Source: Schistocerca nitens (Eukaryota; Arthropoda; Insecta; Orthoptera; Acrididae). Taken from it: a DNA stretch of 64,000 bases. The stretch covers positions 532,539,383 through 532,603,382 of the forward strand of contig NC_064621.1 of NCBI RefSeq assembly GCF_023898315.1, given 5' to 3'. Positions 10,481 to 21,815 of this stretch are shown piece by piece; position 1 is the first letter of the stretch, and every line of letters begins with the position of its first letter. The notes under the pieces were generated by a model that had not been told where the DNA came from, searched no databases, and saw only the letters and a program-made list of their open reading frames with translations. A program made the translations under genes and the position numbers.

Positions 10481-10866
10481 GTCAAATGAAGTACTGACAC
10501 TAACTTTCTGGTAGATGAGCAATCGGCAAGCTGTGTATCATCTTAACATATACACTGTCTGCTCCTCAAATGACTGCTGTTTCACCATGTAAGTGACTGT
10601 TTAATGATTATAAAAAGTTCACGTTTAAATACTATGTGAAAGATCATATACATGGTAAATGCAGCTATAATTCAACTTTGGGGAGATGGGTATGACGTGC
10701 TTTGAAACTGGGCCAGCATGGCAAGCGGACGTGGAACCAGAGCGATAAGCAGTTGAGGTGATATGGAGGAGGCCTTAAATGAGCACAGATAGCACACCAC
10801 AAGGCCAGTCTTTACATTACTCTGGAAGGTAAAATACTGAAATATTCGATAAACCAATGAATGGCG

Positions 10867-11830
10867 TGTGGTGGTGGTGGTGGTGGTGGTGTGGCCTTCA
10901 ATCCGAAGATTGGTTTGATGCAGCCCCCCACGCTACAATGCATGCTGTGAAAGCCTCCATCTCCGAATAACTACAGCACACTACAATAATTTGAACCTGT
11001 TTGCTATATTCTTTCCTTGGTCTCCCCCTACAATCGCCCCCAATCCACTCCCACATTTGCTGCCATTACCACATCGACAATTCCTCGATGCCTCAGAACG
11101 TGCCCTATCAATGGATCGCTTGTTGTAGTCAAGTTGTACCATAACTTACTTTTCTCACCAATTCGATTCAGTACCACCTCATTAGTTGTGCGATCTATCC
11201 ACCTCATCTTCAGCAGTCTTCTATAGCGCAACATTTCAAAAGCTTCAACTCTCTTCTCATCTGAAATGCTGATCGTCCACATTTCACTTCCGTACAAGGT
11301 TGCACTCCAGACAAATACCTTCAGTAGGACTTCCTAACACTTAAATTTATTTTAAAAAATAGTTAACTGGGAATAACTATTCATTAAAATGCCATACTGC
11401 GACATATATTAGGCTGCAGGTCCTACAATACGGCAATTATATTCGACGTTCACATTTCTTTTGTTGTAAGTGCTTTTCTTACTGTAGCAAATATGAGTTT
11501 TATATCCTCTGTATCTTCGGTTATTTTGCGGGCAAATGCCAAAACTCTTCGACTACATTTAGTCTCTCATTCATTTCCTGATCTAATTCCCTCAGCATAG
11601 CCTGATTTAATTGGACTACATTCCATTGCCCTGGCTTTGCTTTTGTTGACATTTATCTTATGTTTTCAAGACCCTGTCCTGTCCGCTGAAATGCTCTTCC
11701 ATGTCCCTTGTCGGCTCTGACAATGTCATCGGCAAGCTTCAAAGTTTTTATTTCTTCTCCCTGAACTTTCATTCCTTTTCTAAATTTCTCCTTGGCTTTC
11801 TTTAGTATTATGTCATATGAGCCAGATAAT
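10867..11830 (-). mobile_element. RTE-like LINE copy A, 3' part
   Basis: The minus-strand reading includes MYGSEMWTISISDEKRVEAF and TNEVVLNRIGEK, the conserved C-terminal block of RTE-like endonuclease/RT proteins. The 3' end shows the usual CATCAAACCAAT-type sequence and a simple-repeat tail, here ACC repeats (GGT on plus, 10867-10890). Upstream sequence (11470-11830) matches the part of copy B around 34900-35160. About 130 bp at 11340-11470 looks like later inserted or diverged DNA. The element is 5'-truncated. Confidence 0.8.
11028..11297 (-). pseudogene. RTE-like RT C-terminal domain remnant, copy A
   Basis: An 89-codon open piece with YGSEMWT, DEKRVEAFEMLRYRRLLK and VLRHRGI. It ends in altered sequence. 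The catalytic RT core is missing. Confidence 0.75.
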
Positions 11831-12728
11831 CTCTTGTAAGTTCCTCAGCGAACACAGAACTTGGAGCGACAGACGTGGAAAGACGTTAACGGTTAAACTT
11901 CAGGAAACAGCATAACATTACGGTACTTCCGTTCAAATCTATCTCCACTACATATGTCACAGTTTGGTGGATGGGACGGGGAGGAGAGGAGCAAGGAGGA
12001 ACGCAGTGTACCTACTAACGTTTCTTCCTTCCTGTTACATTTGCGGACGATGATCGGGAACTAGGACTATCGGTTTGCCTCTGCATAACCCAGAATTTCT
12101 CTATTTATACCCTCGCGGTCATTCTTGACTCTTACTGGAGCGTGGAATTTTCAGAGTACGGCTCTTTCTGAAACAGAACGCATTTCCTGTACTGTCTCTG
12201 TGACAATTTTGCCCTGATAAAACCAACTCGTGAAGAAATCTGCAGCTGTTTGCTGAATTTCTACCTCTTCCGTTAATTTCGCTGTTTGAGGGTCCCACAA
12301 CGACAAACAGACCTGAACAGTTGATCGTACAAGGGTTCTGAAGGTTTCCTCCTCCGTTTATGAATTACACTTCCTCAGTGTTCTTCCGACAAATCTCCGC
12401 CGCCTGTTATTCCCACTGGAAGACTGATGTCACGTCACCTTTGATAGGTTCCGGTCAGATTCTCTTAGATACTTAATGGTTGAGAGTTATTCAGTTCCTG
12501 TTGCTCCAGTACGTAGTTCGTCGGCAAGCGATGTTGGCTCATTTTTCGTCTATTTAAGAACACTAAATTTCATCTAAGTTTAGTAAGCTGCCATCCTATC
12601 TGCTAGTAATACGTTGTTGGTCATTTGCAATACTCGCTTCATTTTGTTAAAATATTCTAACGGTGTGACCTCCTCTCAATGATTTGAAAATTCGCTGGGA
12701 ATTGCACGTGGTTTGAATTCTATGTTAG
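11831..12728. other. unassigned sequence
   Basis: About 0.9 kb without a supported gene. There is GC-rich purine sequence near 11970-12000. It ends in TTAG, probably a decayed TTAA target duplication of the next element. Confidence 0.35.
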
Positions 12729-12742
12729 CCCTTTCGTGGTTG

Positions 12743-12762
12743 ATGGGACAGGTTTGCCCCAC
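12743..12762. repeat. 20-bp semi-palindrome, subterminal left
   Basis: ATGGGACAGGTTTGCCCCAC. Outer arms TGGGA and its near complement CCCCA; 14 bp inside the left end. Confidence 0.7.
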
Positions 12763-13092
12763 TACAGTAATACGCAGTTTTGTGCGTTGCGATGTCTATA
12801 CATCTCTTATCTGTCTAATACTAGCATGAACCGATGTGCTTTGGAATTTGGAGAAAAATATTACGGACCACGGGCTAGATATATAGAAGACTGTGAGTGA
12901 TCAAATGGGACGGCGTGTGTTTACAGGTGGCACAGTGCGCCTGTTTCACGAAAATCAGATCAAATCACCATCGCTATCGTCTCAATTCCAAGAATGTCTG
13001 AAGTAACTATTTTCTTATACATCACAGACATTGATTTGAAACATTATTACCCACCTCGGTAATTTTGATGGCTTGCACATCAATTTTTATTA

Positions 13093-13112
13093 GTGGGACG
13101 TATATGCCCCAT
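13093..13112. repeat. 20-bp semi-palindrome, internal
   Basis: GTGGGACGTATATGCCCCAT, same design and same length as the other copies in this element. Confidence 0.7.
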
Positions 13113-13326
13113 AAAACTTCACAGAATGTTGAAAACATTGGTGTGTGTATGGTACGTCAAAGCCATCTTCAAACGCAATGTCGAAAATTTGTGTGCAATA
13201 TTTTGTCCTTTTCATTACCGGGAGAATAGATGTGTTTTGGTACTGATTTGTTACGCTTTTCCCATAACTTACATGCTAATAAAATCATTCTAAAAGTAAA
13301 CATTTAACGTGGATCTAGCTGCGTTC

Positions 13327-13346
13327 GGGGGACACACTTGTCCCAT
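13327..13346. repeat. 20-bp semi-palindrome, right part
   Basis: GGGGGACACACTTGTCCCAT; the reverse complement resembles the left subterminal copy. Confidence 0.7.
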
Positions 13347-13436
13347 TTTGCCGTATTTCTTAATTGGTCAGCTAAAGTTTTTTTATCGCAAAGGAAGTCA
13401 ATTTTCGACCTTGTATTTTAACCGTGGAAGGGTTAA

Positions 13437-13565
13437 ACCGTAGGTCCCCCTTTTGCTGGTATGATTACTGTGGTGGGTTAGGGACTCCCAAGTCTCTGAA
13501 GTGGCGTCCAATTGAAAAACCTCAGCCAGTCCATGGAGCGGCACGAAATAATAATAATAATAATA
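13437..13565 (+). repeat. possible LINE 3' end with AAT tail
   Basis: Sequence from AACCGTAGGTCCCCC runs to GCGGCACGAA followed by AAT repeats (about 13548-13565). A unique 3' end plus a short-unit tail is typical of a truncated LINE, but no coding part is present. Weak call. Confidence 0.3.
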
Positions 13566-14100
13566 TCACCACCACTATCACCATTATTCGCTAGTTACAA
13601 ACGATATCTGATTCGTCATTTTCAACCCATATATCGCGAAGAGTAATGGTGTACTTCATTTCCCAGAGCTACTGCAGACATATCTCCATTGCGAACGACG
13701 GACTGTTCGCTATGAAGTCTTGGCTAATCGCATTTTCTGATGCCTTCTGGATCTCGAAAAGAGGAAACTGTCCCACATTTTCTTAGCGTGGCTCGTATTT
13801 AATGCTCCACTGGTCTTAATTGTGAGATGCAAATGGTGTGCGGTTGTTAAAAGAACTCTTAACATATATCTTCCCCACGAATGTTATCCTACTGGCAGCT
13901 ACTGTAAAAAACTGTCCATATCACAGGGCATCCTGAAAGTCATGGACCGGCAATCAGGTAAATGCTGTTATTTCTTGACTTTCGAACAGCAACGGGGTCA
14001 GTACCGCAATAATGCTTATTATAAAACTACGGTCGTACGGCACATCAAACAAAATTTGTGACTACTTGGAGAATTCGTTGATAGGTGGGATGCAGCTTGT
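13566..14100. other. unassigned sequence
   Basis: No recognisable gene. A 79-codon frame (13822-14061) has no motif. Confidence 0.35.
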
Positions 14101-14113
14101 CATCTTGGATGGT
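14101..14113 (+). repeat. 13-bp target duplication of SINE-2, left copy
   Basis: CATCTTGGATGGT, repeated exactly at 14559-14571. Confidence 0.85.
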
Positions 14114-14162
14114 TGGAAATTTGTGATAAGGTCTTATGGAAGCAAACTGCTGAGGTCATCGG

Positions 14163-14360
14163 CTCGAAAATGGTTCAAATGGCTCTGAGCACTACGGGAC
14201 TTAACATCTGAGGTCATGAATCCCCTAGAACTTAGAACTACTTAAACCTAACCTAATGACATCACACACATCCATGCCCGAGGCAGGATTCGAACCTGCG
14301 ACCGTAGGGTCGCGCGGTTCCAGACTGAAGCGCCTAGAACCGCTCGGCCACAACGGCTGG
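14163..14360 (-). mobile_element. tRNA-derived SINE-1 nested in SINE-2
   Basis: 198 bp flanked by a perfect 16-bp duplication CTGCTGAGGTCATCGG (14147-14162 and 14361-14376). The reverse complement begins with a leucine-tRNA-like head with box A TGGCCGAGCGGTT and box B GGTTCGAATCC, and ends in GAACCATTTT. A second copy is at 15367-15566. The target duplication lies within SINE-2, so SINE-1 is younger. The reverse-transcription machinery was supplied by a LINE. Confidence 0.88.
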
Positions 14361-14429
14361 CTGCTGAGGTCATCGGTCCCTAAGCTTACACACTACTTAA
14401 TCTAACTTAAACTAACTTACGCTAAGGAC

Positions 14430-14430
<1 letters not shown>

Positions 14431-14478
<48 letters not shown>
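14431..14478. repeat. AC dinucleotide microsatellite in SINE-2
   Basis: Twenty-four uninterrupted AC units. Confidence 0.95.
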
Positions 14479-14483
<5 letters not shown>

Positions 14484-14571
14484 AGGATTCGAACCTCCGA
14501 CGGAAGAGCCGCGCGGACCGTGACAGAACGCCTGAGACCGAGAGGCTACCCCGCGCGGCATCTTGGATGGT

Positions 14572-15352
14572 GAATGATTAACAGACGTGGAAGTAATTTC
14601 AGGCGTGAATATAGGAACTCTTGCTGCTTATGCTGTATAATTGTGAACAGGCAGGCAATTCTAATCGTAGATTTTTCACAAATGATAATGGAAAATCATG
14701 CACTTCACAAAACGTAGCATCCTGTGACTAAAATGAGTCACAGCTATAATCTACGAACTCTTACAAATACAAGGGCGTAATAATTTGGAGGAAAAGAGCG
14801 GGCGAGGGGAGTAAGTTCGAAATAAAATGATTACATATGCAAAGTTGTGTGAAATGAAAGTAACAGACTTCTAGTTATTGGAAGGCCACCGGCAAAATGT
14901 AGTCCATCTACATAGGAGACTTTTTACAAAAACACTCCTATGGTCACAGGTTTCGAGATGGCGTCACGAAAATGCATAATAGTCAGACATTCGAAGACAG
15001 GCGCCGATATCCCGCGAACTAGTATTAAATGAAGAATTTAGGAAATTGCTTCAGCAATTACTACATCGTTCCCGTAGGTTCTGAGAAGGTCAATTTAGGA
15101 CAAATACAGCTCACACTGTGGGCAAGTAAACAGCAAAATAATGTTAAGTTTACTCTGACCAGTCGATCTAAAGACGGATAAATTTATTCCTATATCGCCA
15201 CTTTGGAAGGTTCGACAAAAACTGGCCACGACCAATGCAACACAACCACTGATGGCGAAGGTACTAATTCCAGCATGAATCTCTCTGCGGCAGAATGTCC
15301 GCTGCGATACTTCCTAGCACATTAGAACGTTATGCCGGGCGGACGCACTAAC
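14572..15352. other. unassigned sequence
   Basis: About 0.8 kb between two SINEs. No gene or repeat I can name. Confidence 0.35.
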
Positions 15353-15366
15353 GCGGAACCCTGCTC

Positions 15367-15566
15367 AAAATGGTTCAAATGGCTATGAGCACTATGGGAC
15401 TTAACATCGGAGGTCATCAGTCCCCTAGAACTTAAAACTACTTAAACCTAACTAACCTAAGGACATCACACACATCCATGCCCGAGGCAGGATTCGAACC
15501 TGCGACAATAGCAGTCGCGCGGTTCCGGACTGAAGCGCCTAGAACCGCTCGACCACCAAGGCCGGC
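15367..15566 (-). mobile_element. tRNA-derived SINE-1, second copy
   Basis: Very similar to 14163-14360 and in the same orientation. Flanked by GCGGAACCCTGCTC at 15353-15366 and 15565-15578; the last two bases of the element overlap the repeat, so the duplication is 12-14 bp. Box A and box B are still readable on the minus strand. Confidence 0.87.
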
Positions 15567-15599
15567 GGAACCCTGCTCTTTAGTAGAATGAGAATGTGC

Positions 15600-15770
15600 T
15601 TAACGCTTGAGCTACCAAGGCAGGACTCAAGACGCAACTTTCCCACCAGTGCTTTACTCCTATAGTCCAAATTTCACATAAATCCACGAATTGTACCGTT
15701 ACTACTCAGTCTGTAAAGAGCATTGCTCGACGGCACGGTCTCGCGGTGGCACACAGTTTTAAATCAGTCA
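15600..15770 (+). repeat. old degenerate copy of the tRNA-like repeat
   Basis: CTCAGTCTGTAAAGAGCATT and GGCACACAGTTTTAAATCAG recall the right arm of the element at 3631-4060 (CTCAGTTGGTAGAGCAC and GGCACACAGTTTTAATC). The middle is too diverged to fold as a tRNA. Confidence 0.5.
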
Positions 15771-17752
15771 TGAATTCTCACGCTATTAATTCATTTTACA
15801 CTGATAAATGTTTAGCGAATGACACCACCATAAGCGGATATATTTAAGGCATTTGCTGCACTAAAGTATTAGTTTTTGGACAGGAATATTTGAGCAGAGA
15901 GCCATACAACGGGCGAATGCTGACCGTGATTGTCACTTAGCTCTCTTACAGAGGAGTTCTATTCGGTTTGGCGCAAGAGGCTTTTATTTTGGCGCATGTC
16001 ACCTGCTGTGCAATTAGCCTGCAGCATCGGTGCAAATACTTAAAACACGTTGACTTGTGTAACTATAAGCAAATGTACATTCTCGTGGTGCTACTGTGAT
16101 AATCCTAAAAGCAAGGTCTGAGCTCTTTTTTTTAATGATATCGTCTTTCGATCTTACATGAATATTTAATACAGTCAAAAGTACTTCCAGTCTCTATCCG
16201 ATATCAAATTACAAGTGTGTAGTTAAAAAGTTGGAAATACTAGGTTGAACCTATTTTTTTTATTTACTGTGTACATTCCAAATCATTGGAGCACTGATAA
16301 GGACAACGTTGTTGTGAAGGTCAAACTGAGGGCGACGACAATATTTCTAATACTACTGTGTATAAATATAATAAATGTTGTTTGTTGTTAATACATATAC
16401 TGTTCGCACGTGTGGAAGCGAACGTGTCACTGGGCATTGTACCATAAACTATCACTAGCTGAGGCAATGAAGCTCCCTACTACACACTACTTCTCATGGA
16501 AATAATTTCACCAGTAGCAGAACTTGGCGATAAATCAACGTGAATGCCACTGTAATAGCGCACTGTTTATTAATTGACAAGTTAAATCCAAGAGTTATGG
16601 ACTAATAGCTTCCATGAAACAGACTAAAAAAAAATTAAAAAGAATGTTGCGACTGCGATTATTTCTGACGATACCTTTGTCGTTGAAAGCATAAGTTGAG
16701 ATCAAAGGAACCGTAATAGACACAACAAAAAATACAGAAACCTACCACCACCACACACACATTTTCCAATAAAACAATGACAGACCTCGTATGCAAGATA
16801 GAATTTACAAAATGTCATTCCTTTCATTAAACTTATTAGACTTATCCTGTTACTCTTTTAACCAATACCTTTAACTCTATCCGGCAGAACACTTAAATCT
16901 ACAGGAAAATGTTAACAGTGACACATCGTACAGCAGACGGGCACAAATGGCTTTTATTTATCGAAAATAATACTGTCGCTTAGAAAACATGAGTCAGTTC
17001 ACTGAACATGTAAACATTAGTACGACAGAAAGAACTCTTACCAGCTTCAACCAGCCAACGAATTCCTCCAAGCAGATGATTCTAGATTATATTTACAGCT
17101 GTCATCTTAACGTCCACTCGAAATATTCTTTCCAAATTTTATTCATTTGCACTGATTCACAACCTGCATCGCTTATGGAATTATAAGCGTTGCTAAGCTC
17201 ACGTTTCACAGATAATCATTGTCTTAGTAAACAGCATCGAATTCCACTGAAAATTCCACAACACACTCGCTCATTCCAGTTTCACGCGACTTGCAAATCT
17301 TTACCAGAGAGTAAATGAACTCGACAAAGCACTCCACTAGAAGATACTTCTGTCACATGTGTATATAAACAACATCGGCGAATTTATGAGCACACTCACG
17401 TCTCACAGTATACGCGATGCTAACATCTTTGAAAAGGTGTTATGACCGCAGATTTAAAATTCAATTTAGGATAATTTTATTGACAGTTCATGGCATTTGT
17501 CAATTATTTGAAACAGAGTACCGTGAAAGCAATTAATGTACTAACGTATGTGGTTCAGTACGGTTGTATAATGCATGTTACGGTCGAACATGTTGCAGAC
17601 TTTGTCGTTGTAAGTGTTTTCAATAATTTATACTTTTTAAGTGTGATGTTATAGTAAACTAGGGTGTTATTCCTTGTGCTGCGGATGGTATTTTGTAGGA
17701 TTTATCGCCTATCAAAGAAAAAATAAAGGAATTTGACGCTCCAAGAAGTCAG
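15771..17752. other. unassigned AT-rich sequence
   Basis: Nearly 2 kb without an open frame above about 65 codons. I see no motifs, RNA structure or repeat ends that I can defend. Confidence 0.4.
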
Positions 17753-18010
17753 GTAGATTAGATTAGATTTACTTTCATTCCAATTGATCCGTAGTGAGGA
17801 GGTCCTCCAGGATGTGGAACATGTCAGAAAAACAACAATACATGACAAATATTTATAATTAAAACAAATAAGCTAATGTACCATTCCACAGGTCCCAAGT
17901 GGAATGATCGTCATTTTTTAATGAACACTAAGAGTAATTTTACAAATACTAATGCACTGAATTTAAAATAAAAAAGTTTTTTATTTATTTATAAGGTAAT
18001 ACAACTACTG
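17753..18010 (-). repeat. probable LINE 3' end with GATTA-type tail
   Basis: On minus the sequence ends in repeated ATCTAATCTAATCTAC (17755-17769 on plus), a simple tail preceded by a unique AT-rich 3' region with GTTCCACATCCTGGAGG. A similar tail and 3' region is common in orthopteran LINE copies that I recall. No coding part is seen. Confidence 0.45.
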
Positions 18011-19329
18011 TAGAACTGCGTACAATGCCTATAAAAACCTTGGATTTAGAAGGTGTTTATTATCAGGAGTGAGTTCTTGCTGTACGAACTGAAAGTGCCA
18101 TGCCAAATGTGTGATATTTTACCGTATGTTGGAGGGAGGTGAAGGTTAATGTGCAGTTACCAGGGTTGTTACATTATTTCCATCATATAATTACTATCAA
18201 CTACTGTTTAGTTAACTGTCCAATAAAGTGTAAGTGTATTGGGCTCCCATGTCAGTGGTGTGATATAGCGGACAGGCCAGGAATATAATGCCACATTACT
18301 TCGACTTACATACTGAATAGTAAATGTTTCACGCTTTTGTGGTAATAGTTCTATACCATTATCATTGCATTTGTCAGTATAAGTTCAGCCTTTTTTTTTT
18401 TTTTTTTTTTACCACCCATATATACTGAACATGATGTATGTTGCTGCACAAAATTATAGTTTTTTTTGCTCTGTTAAGAACGCTACGATCGGTACAGTGT
18501 GTCAATATACAGCCTATAATTGTACGATTTCTGTATTATATACAACACTTTCAGTAGCTCGAATGTTGATAAGTTTTAACACTCTCCTGTTCTCTCTCTT
18601 CGCCTTGGCCATTATCATTCCTACTCCTTGAGAATTGCAGCTTGAATTATTAATTTGGTAATCTAGTAACCCAAGTAGCCTACATCTTGTAAAGAGATGA
18701 TTTATAAATCAAGTTGGGGAATTTTTGTTCTTCGGATACTTTCCTTTCGAGATACATATCTCAAATAACAAAGATATTTTAAAATCTGGAGCAGTACCCT
18801 AGATTTCATGTTATTCTAATACCATGTTGCTGTTTTGAAAAATATATATATCCATATTTTCTGCCTTTATTACCAGTTGAACAAAAGGTCATGTGAATCA
18901 AGGTATTGGTACAATTGTATTTGTTTCGCTGTGGATTACCTTGTACCTTGGGCCGTACCTTATATTCGTGGTCAAACTCCAAGAGATGAGAAACGAGGCT
19001 TAAGTAACATATATGCAGTGGAAGGCAAGAAAATATTTGTTTAATAACGTAACTGTTAAATATATCTCGTATAACCCTTCGAAACCGAAGCTTAGGAGGC
19101 CCACCTGTTCTTAAAAAATTATTAAAAATTCATAAAAATCTTAAATCTTTCAGTCAGATTTCAACTTCTTAACATTTTGCTTTCATCAAACACTAAACCC
19201 ATAAAAGCATATAGCGAAAGACAATTAACCATGTTTTCCACACAGTGGTGATAAAAACTACAGTTTCTTCTTTTTGTACCTCAAATTCATTGTTTTCTTG
19301 AGACCACACAAACAGTGAAGTCCTCTTCA
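18011..19329. other. unassigned AT-rich sequence with a 20-base T run
   Basis: T20 at 18391-18410 could be the A tail of a minus-strand retroposon, but I cannot identify its body. Short frames have no motifs. Confidence 0.35.
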
Positions 19330-20660
19330 GTCTTCTAACAAATTTGTCGGAATACTATCATTTAGTACTGATACTACTTCACTAATGCGATGTCTTGCTG
19401 TGTGTCGTTCTGGTATTTTTCTGCTGTTTACCTACATCATGAGAGTGAGTTTTCTTGACATGTATCTTCATCCTTTCCTTTTATCTCTGTGCGCGTTCCT
19501 AGATCGTTCTCTGCCTCTTATCACTTCTTTTTCTGGGATGTTAATTGGAATTTTGCACTTGTTCAGTTTTTTACCACTGTTCATAACTTTCTTATGCACA
19601 TCTTTCAGAAACAGCATTATTTCTTCCAGAACTTCGGCGTGGTGATGGCTGGGATCTCCAGATGAATTGGAGTTGAAGGTGGCCCTTCACTGGACTCGTA
19701 ATTCAGCAGCTAGTCCAGGATTGGTTCTGTCAGTGATAGAGTACACTAAATATTCACCATCAGAAAATATGTTTGAATTGATGGTTCATATTCCTGATGG
19801 TAAAGTGAAAAAAATAAATTACATGTGAGGGAGTAAGAGCCAAATTATAGGCCTTCCCAGTTATTTAAGCTGAACTGGAAGTTGTCAGATGTTTTCCTGG
19901 CTGATTAGTAACCATATTTTACAGGTTCTGTCCTAGTATTTCTTTAGTGGGCTAAACACAACTCTATCTAGATGCTGGAGTTTGTGATTCAGTAACCCTA
20001 TCATTGTTAATGGTTTCAATCTTGAATAGGTCACATGATTATCCACGATCAAAACAGTTTTTTCCTTGTTTTACATATTTTATGAAGTGGTGCAAGAACA
20101 CCAAAAACATCACTCCTATTGATACCCATACCAACACATAACTCTTGTGAGGAGGTCTATGCAACACATGTCCTTTGAAATTCACTTGTGGAAATAGAAA
20201 TGCATTGGGTACTGTGTTTCTAATTACATTAATACGTGTGACAATTATGATATTAAACCCTTTTTTTGTTGATGGTTCACTGTTTAGGAACAATAACCAT
20301 GGGAGACTTGTTTACAGATGAAATCCCAATCTTGTCCACATTATAATCATAAATTCATTAAAGATGTATTTTATACAGAAGGCAAGCATTTTTTAGATCA
20401 GCTTTATGATAGGCCTAGTCTTATTAAATCCAGATGCTCATGTGATACTACTTGGAGATGATGTTCGTAATGATAACTCTAGATTATGCTCTAGAAAATT
20501 GCCTAGGTTTTATTCTCCAACTTGACATTTGGTGTACCATGAATCTTAATACTGCTTTGTTTTGAACTTCATGTATTGACAGGTTACCTTCATAACAGCT
20601 TCTTTTGAAAGACTGACATGCATTAAACTGATGCTCATGAGGTACCTTAGAGACTCTTCT
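19330..20660 (-). pseudogene. pogo/Tigger-like (DDE_1) transposase relic
   Basis: The minus-strand reading has FLFPQVNFKGHVL, then FLHHFIKYVKQGK, then a one-base frame change into VLIVDNHVTYSRLKPL and LNHKLQHLDRVVFSPLKKY. This is the order of pogo/Tigger/jerky DDE transposases (P.VNF..., F..HF..., LIVDNH.SH, LQPLD...F.PLK). The catalytic Asp of the DNH box survives, while several stops and frameshifts interrupt the rest. A basic, lysine-rich tail is readable to about 19330. The N-terminal CENP-B-like HTH is not clear. It could be a dead transposon or a dead domesticated copy. Confidence 0.72.
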
Positions 20661-21277
20661 TCTGTAGTAAAAACCTGATGAATGAAACTTTATTTATTTA
20701 TTTTTTTTTTTTTTTTTTAGACATCCCATTTATATCAACCAATAACGAAGCTTCTCTTAAATTTTCTTTTGAAACTATGGGTCAAATGGTTCTCTCCTTA
20801 ATTTCTGGCATCTAAGATAACAATGAAAACAATTATTACAGACTTTACATTAAATATTTTAATATATTTTGGATTAAAAGAGATTGAATTAGAAAGAATA
20901 TAAACCATTTTATTGGACCTTGGATGTTGACAGTGCATGGTACAAGGATGTGTCACTGCAACTGTAGTTTAGGTTTTCTTCAAAGCTTGAATTTACACAT
21001 AACAGCTGTGATCATTATAAGCTAAATAGCTAGCTAGGTAGATTTATTTTTTATTTGGTACTTGTAAATAGGACAAGTCACCTTAACCTAATATCTTAAA
21101 ATATTTAGTTTAAGCTTAGTAAAATATTTACAATATGAAACATTACATTGGCAAATGTGATAGTAACATCACCTACATTTGTAGGAAGTCCTGATGAATA
21201 GGTACCCAGGCAACACTCGCATGTAGAAGTGCAAAATTGGAGTACTTTACCGCATAATTCACTGAGCATGTATATGG
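20661..21277. other. unassigned AT-rich sequence
   Basis: Contains a T run at 20701-20718. No gene seen; part may be the 5' end of the pogo-like element. Confidence 0.35.
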
Positions 21278-21417
21278 AGGTGCTTGGGTAGCTCAGTCAG
21301 TAGAGCACTTGCCCGCAAAGGCCCCGAGTTTGAGCCTCAGTCTGGTACACAGTTTTAATCTGCCAGAAAGTTTCATATCGGTAGACACTCCCCTACAGAG
21401 TGAAAATTTCATTCTGG
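21278..21417 (+). mobile_element. single-armed copy of the tRNA-like element
   Basis: Matches the right arm of 3631-4060 from GGTGCTTGGGTAGCTCAG to GAAAATTTCATTCTGG. The tRNA-like part (21280-21348) has lost about seven bases around the anticodon arm, so it cannot fold as a tRNA. No target duplication is visible. Confidence 0.72.
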
Positions 21418-21494
21418 ACTCATGTTAGAAGGCAACTGATGACTCTAAAATGTAACATAAACAACAGTGTTGCCACCAGGTTTTATTGACATTT

Positions 21495-21815
21495 TAATTC
21501 TGTCAGAGACAGCAAAGAATTTGGAAGAGCAGTTCAATGGAGTGGACAGCACCTTGAAAGGAGGATATAAGATGAACATCAACAAAAGCAGTATGAAGAT
21601 AATGAAATGTAGTTCAGTTAAATTGGGTGATGCTAAGGGAATTAGATTAGGAAATGGGACACAGTAGTAATTGAGTTCTGCTGTTTGGGAAGCAAAGTAA
21701 CTGATGATGGCCGAAGTAGGGAGGATATAAACTGTAGACTGTCAATGGCAAGAAAAGCATTTCTGAAGAAGAGAAATTTGTTAACATCAAGTGCAGATCT
21801 AAGTGTCAGGAAGAG
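21495..21815 (+). mobile_element. RTE-like LINE copy D, internal fragment
   Basis: Starts ATTCTGTCAGAGACAGCAAA, which is identical to the stretch just after the RT catalytic box of copy C (around 40620), and runs to GAAATTTGTTAACATCAAG. The translation keeps LEEQFNGVDSTLKGGYKMNI. It breaks off abruptly at the Ty3/gypsy fragment. Confidence 0.8.

Larger units (their letters stand above)
12729..13432. mobile_element. piggyBac-type short non-autonomous element (704 bp)
   Basis: The left end CCCTTTCGTGGTT and the reverse complement of the right end CCCTTCCACGGTT match at 10 of 13 positions. The flanks are TTAG (12725-12728) and TTAA (13433-13436). CCC termini at TTAA are the mark of piggyBac elements. 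Three clear copies of one 20-bp semi-palindrome lie inside at 12743-12762, 13093-13112 and 13327-13346, with a decayed fourth at 12905-12924. No transposase fragment is seen, so it would depend on an outside enzyme. Confidence 0.72.
14114..14558 (-). mobile_element. tRNA-derived SINE-2, interrupted by SINE-1
   Basis: The insertion is framed by perfect 13-bp duplications. Its head is on the right: the reverse complement starts at GCCGCGCGGGGTAGCC and holds a tRNA-like box B (GGTTCGAATCC at about 14488). Its body is split at 14163-14360 by SINE-1. A 24-unit AC repeat (14431-14478) lies inside it. Without SINE-1 and the repeated target it is about 230 bp. I recognise the family from orthopteran genomes. 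Confidence 0.82.

Noticed and set aside
14431-14478. CRISPR or satellite array
   Set aside because: It is a plain AC dinucleotide run without spacers. No CRISPR-like array exists anywhere in this eukaryotic window.
18391-18410. T run as proof of a minus-strand processed pseudogene
   Set aside because: No coding body or target duplication could be found next to it.
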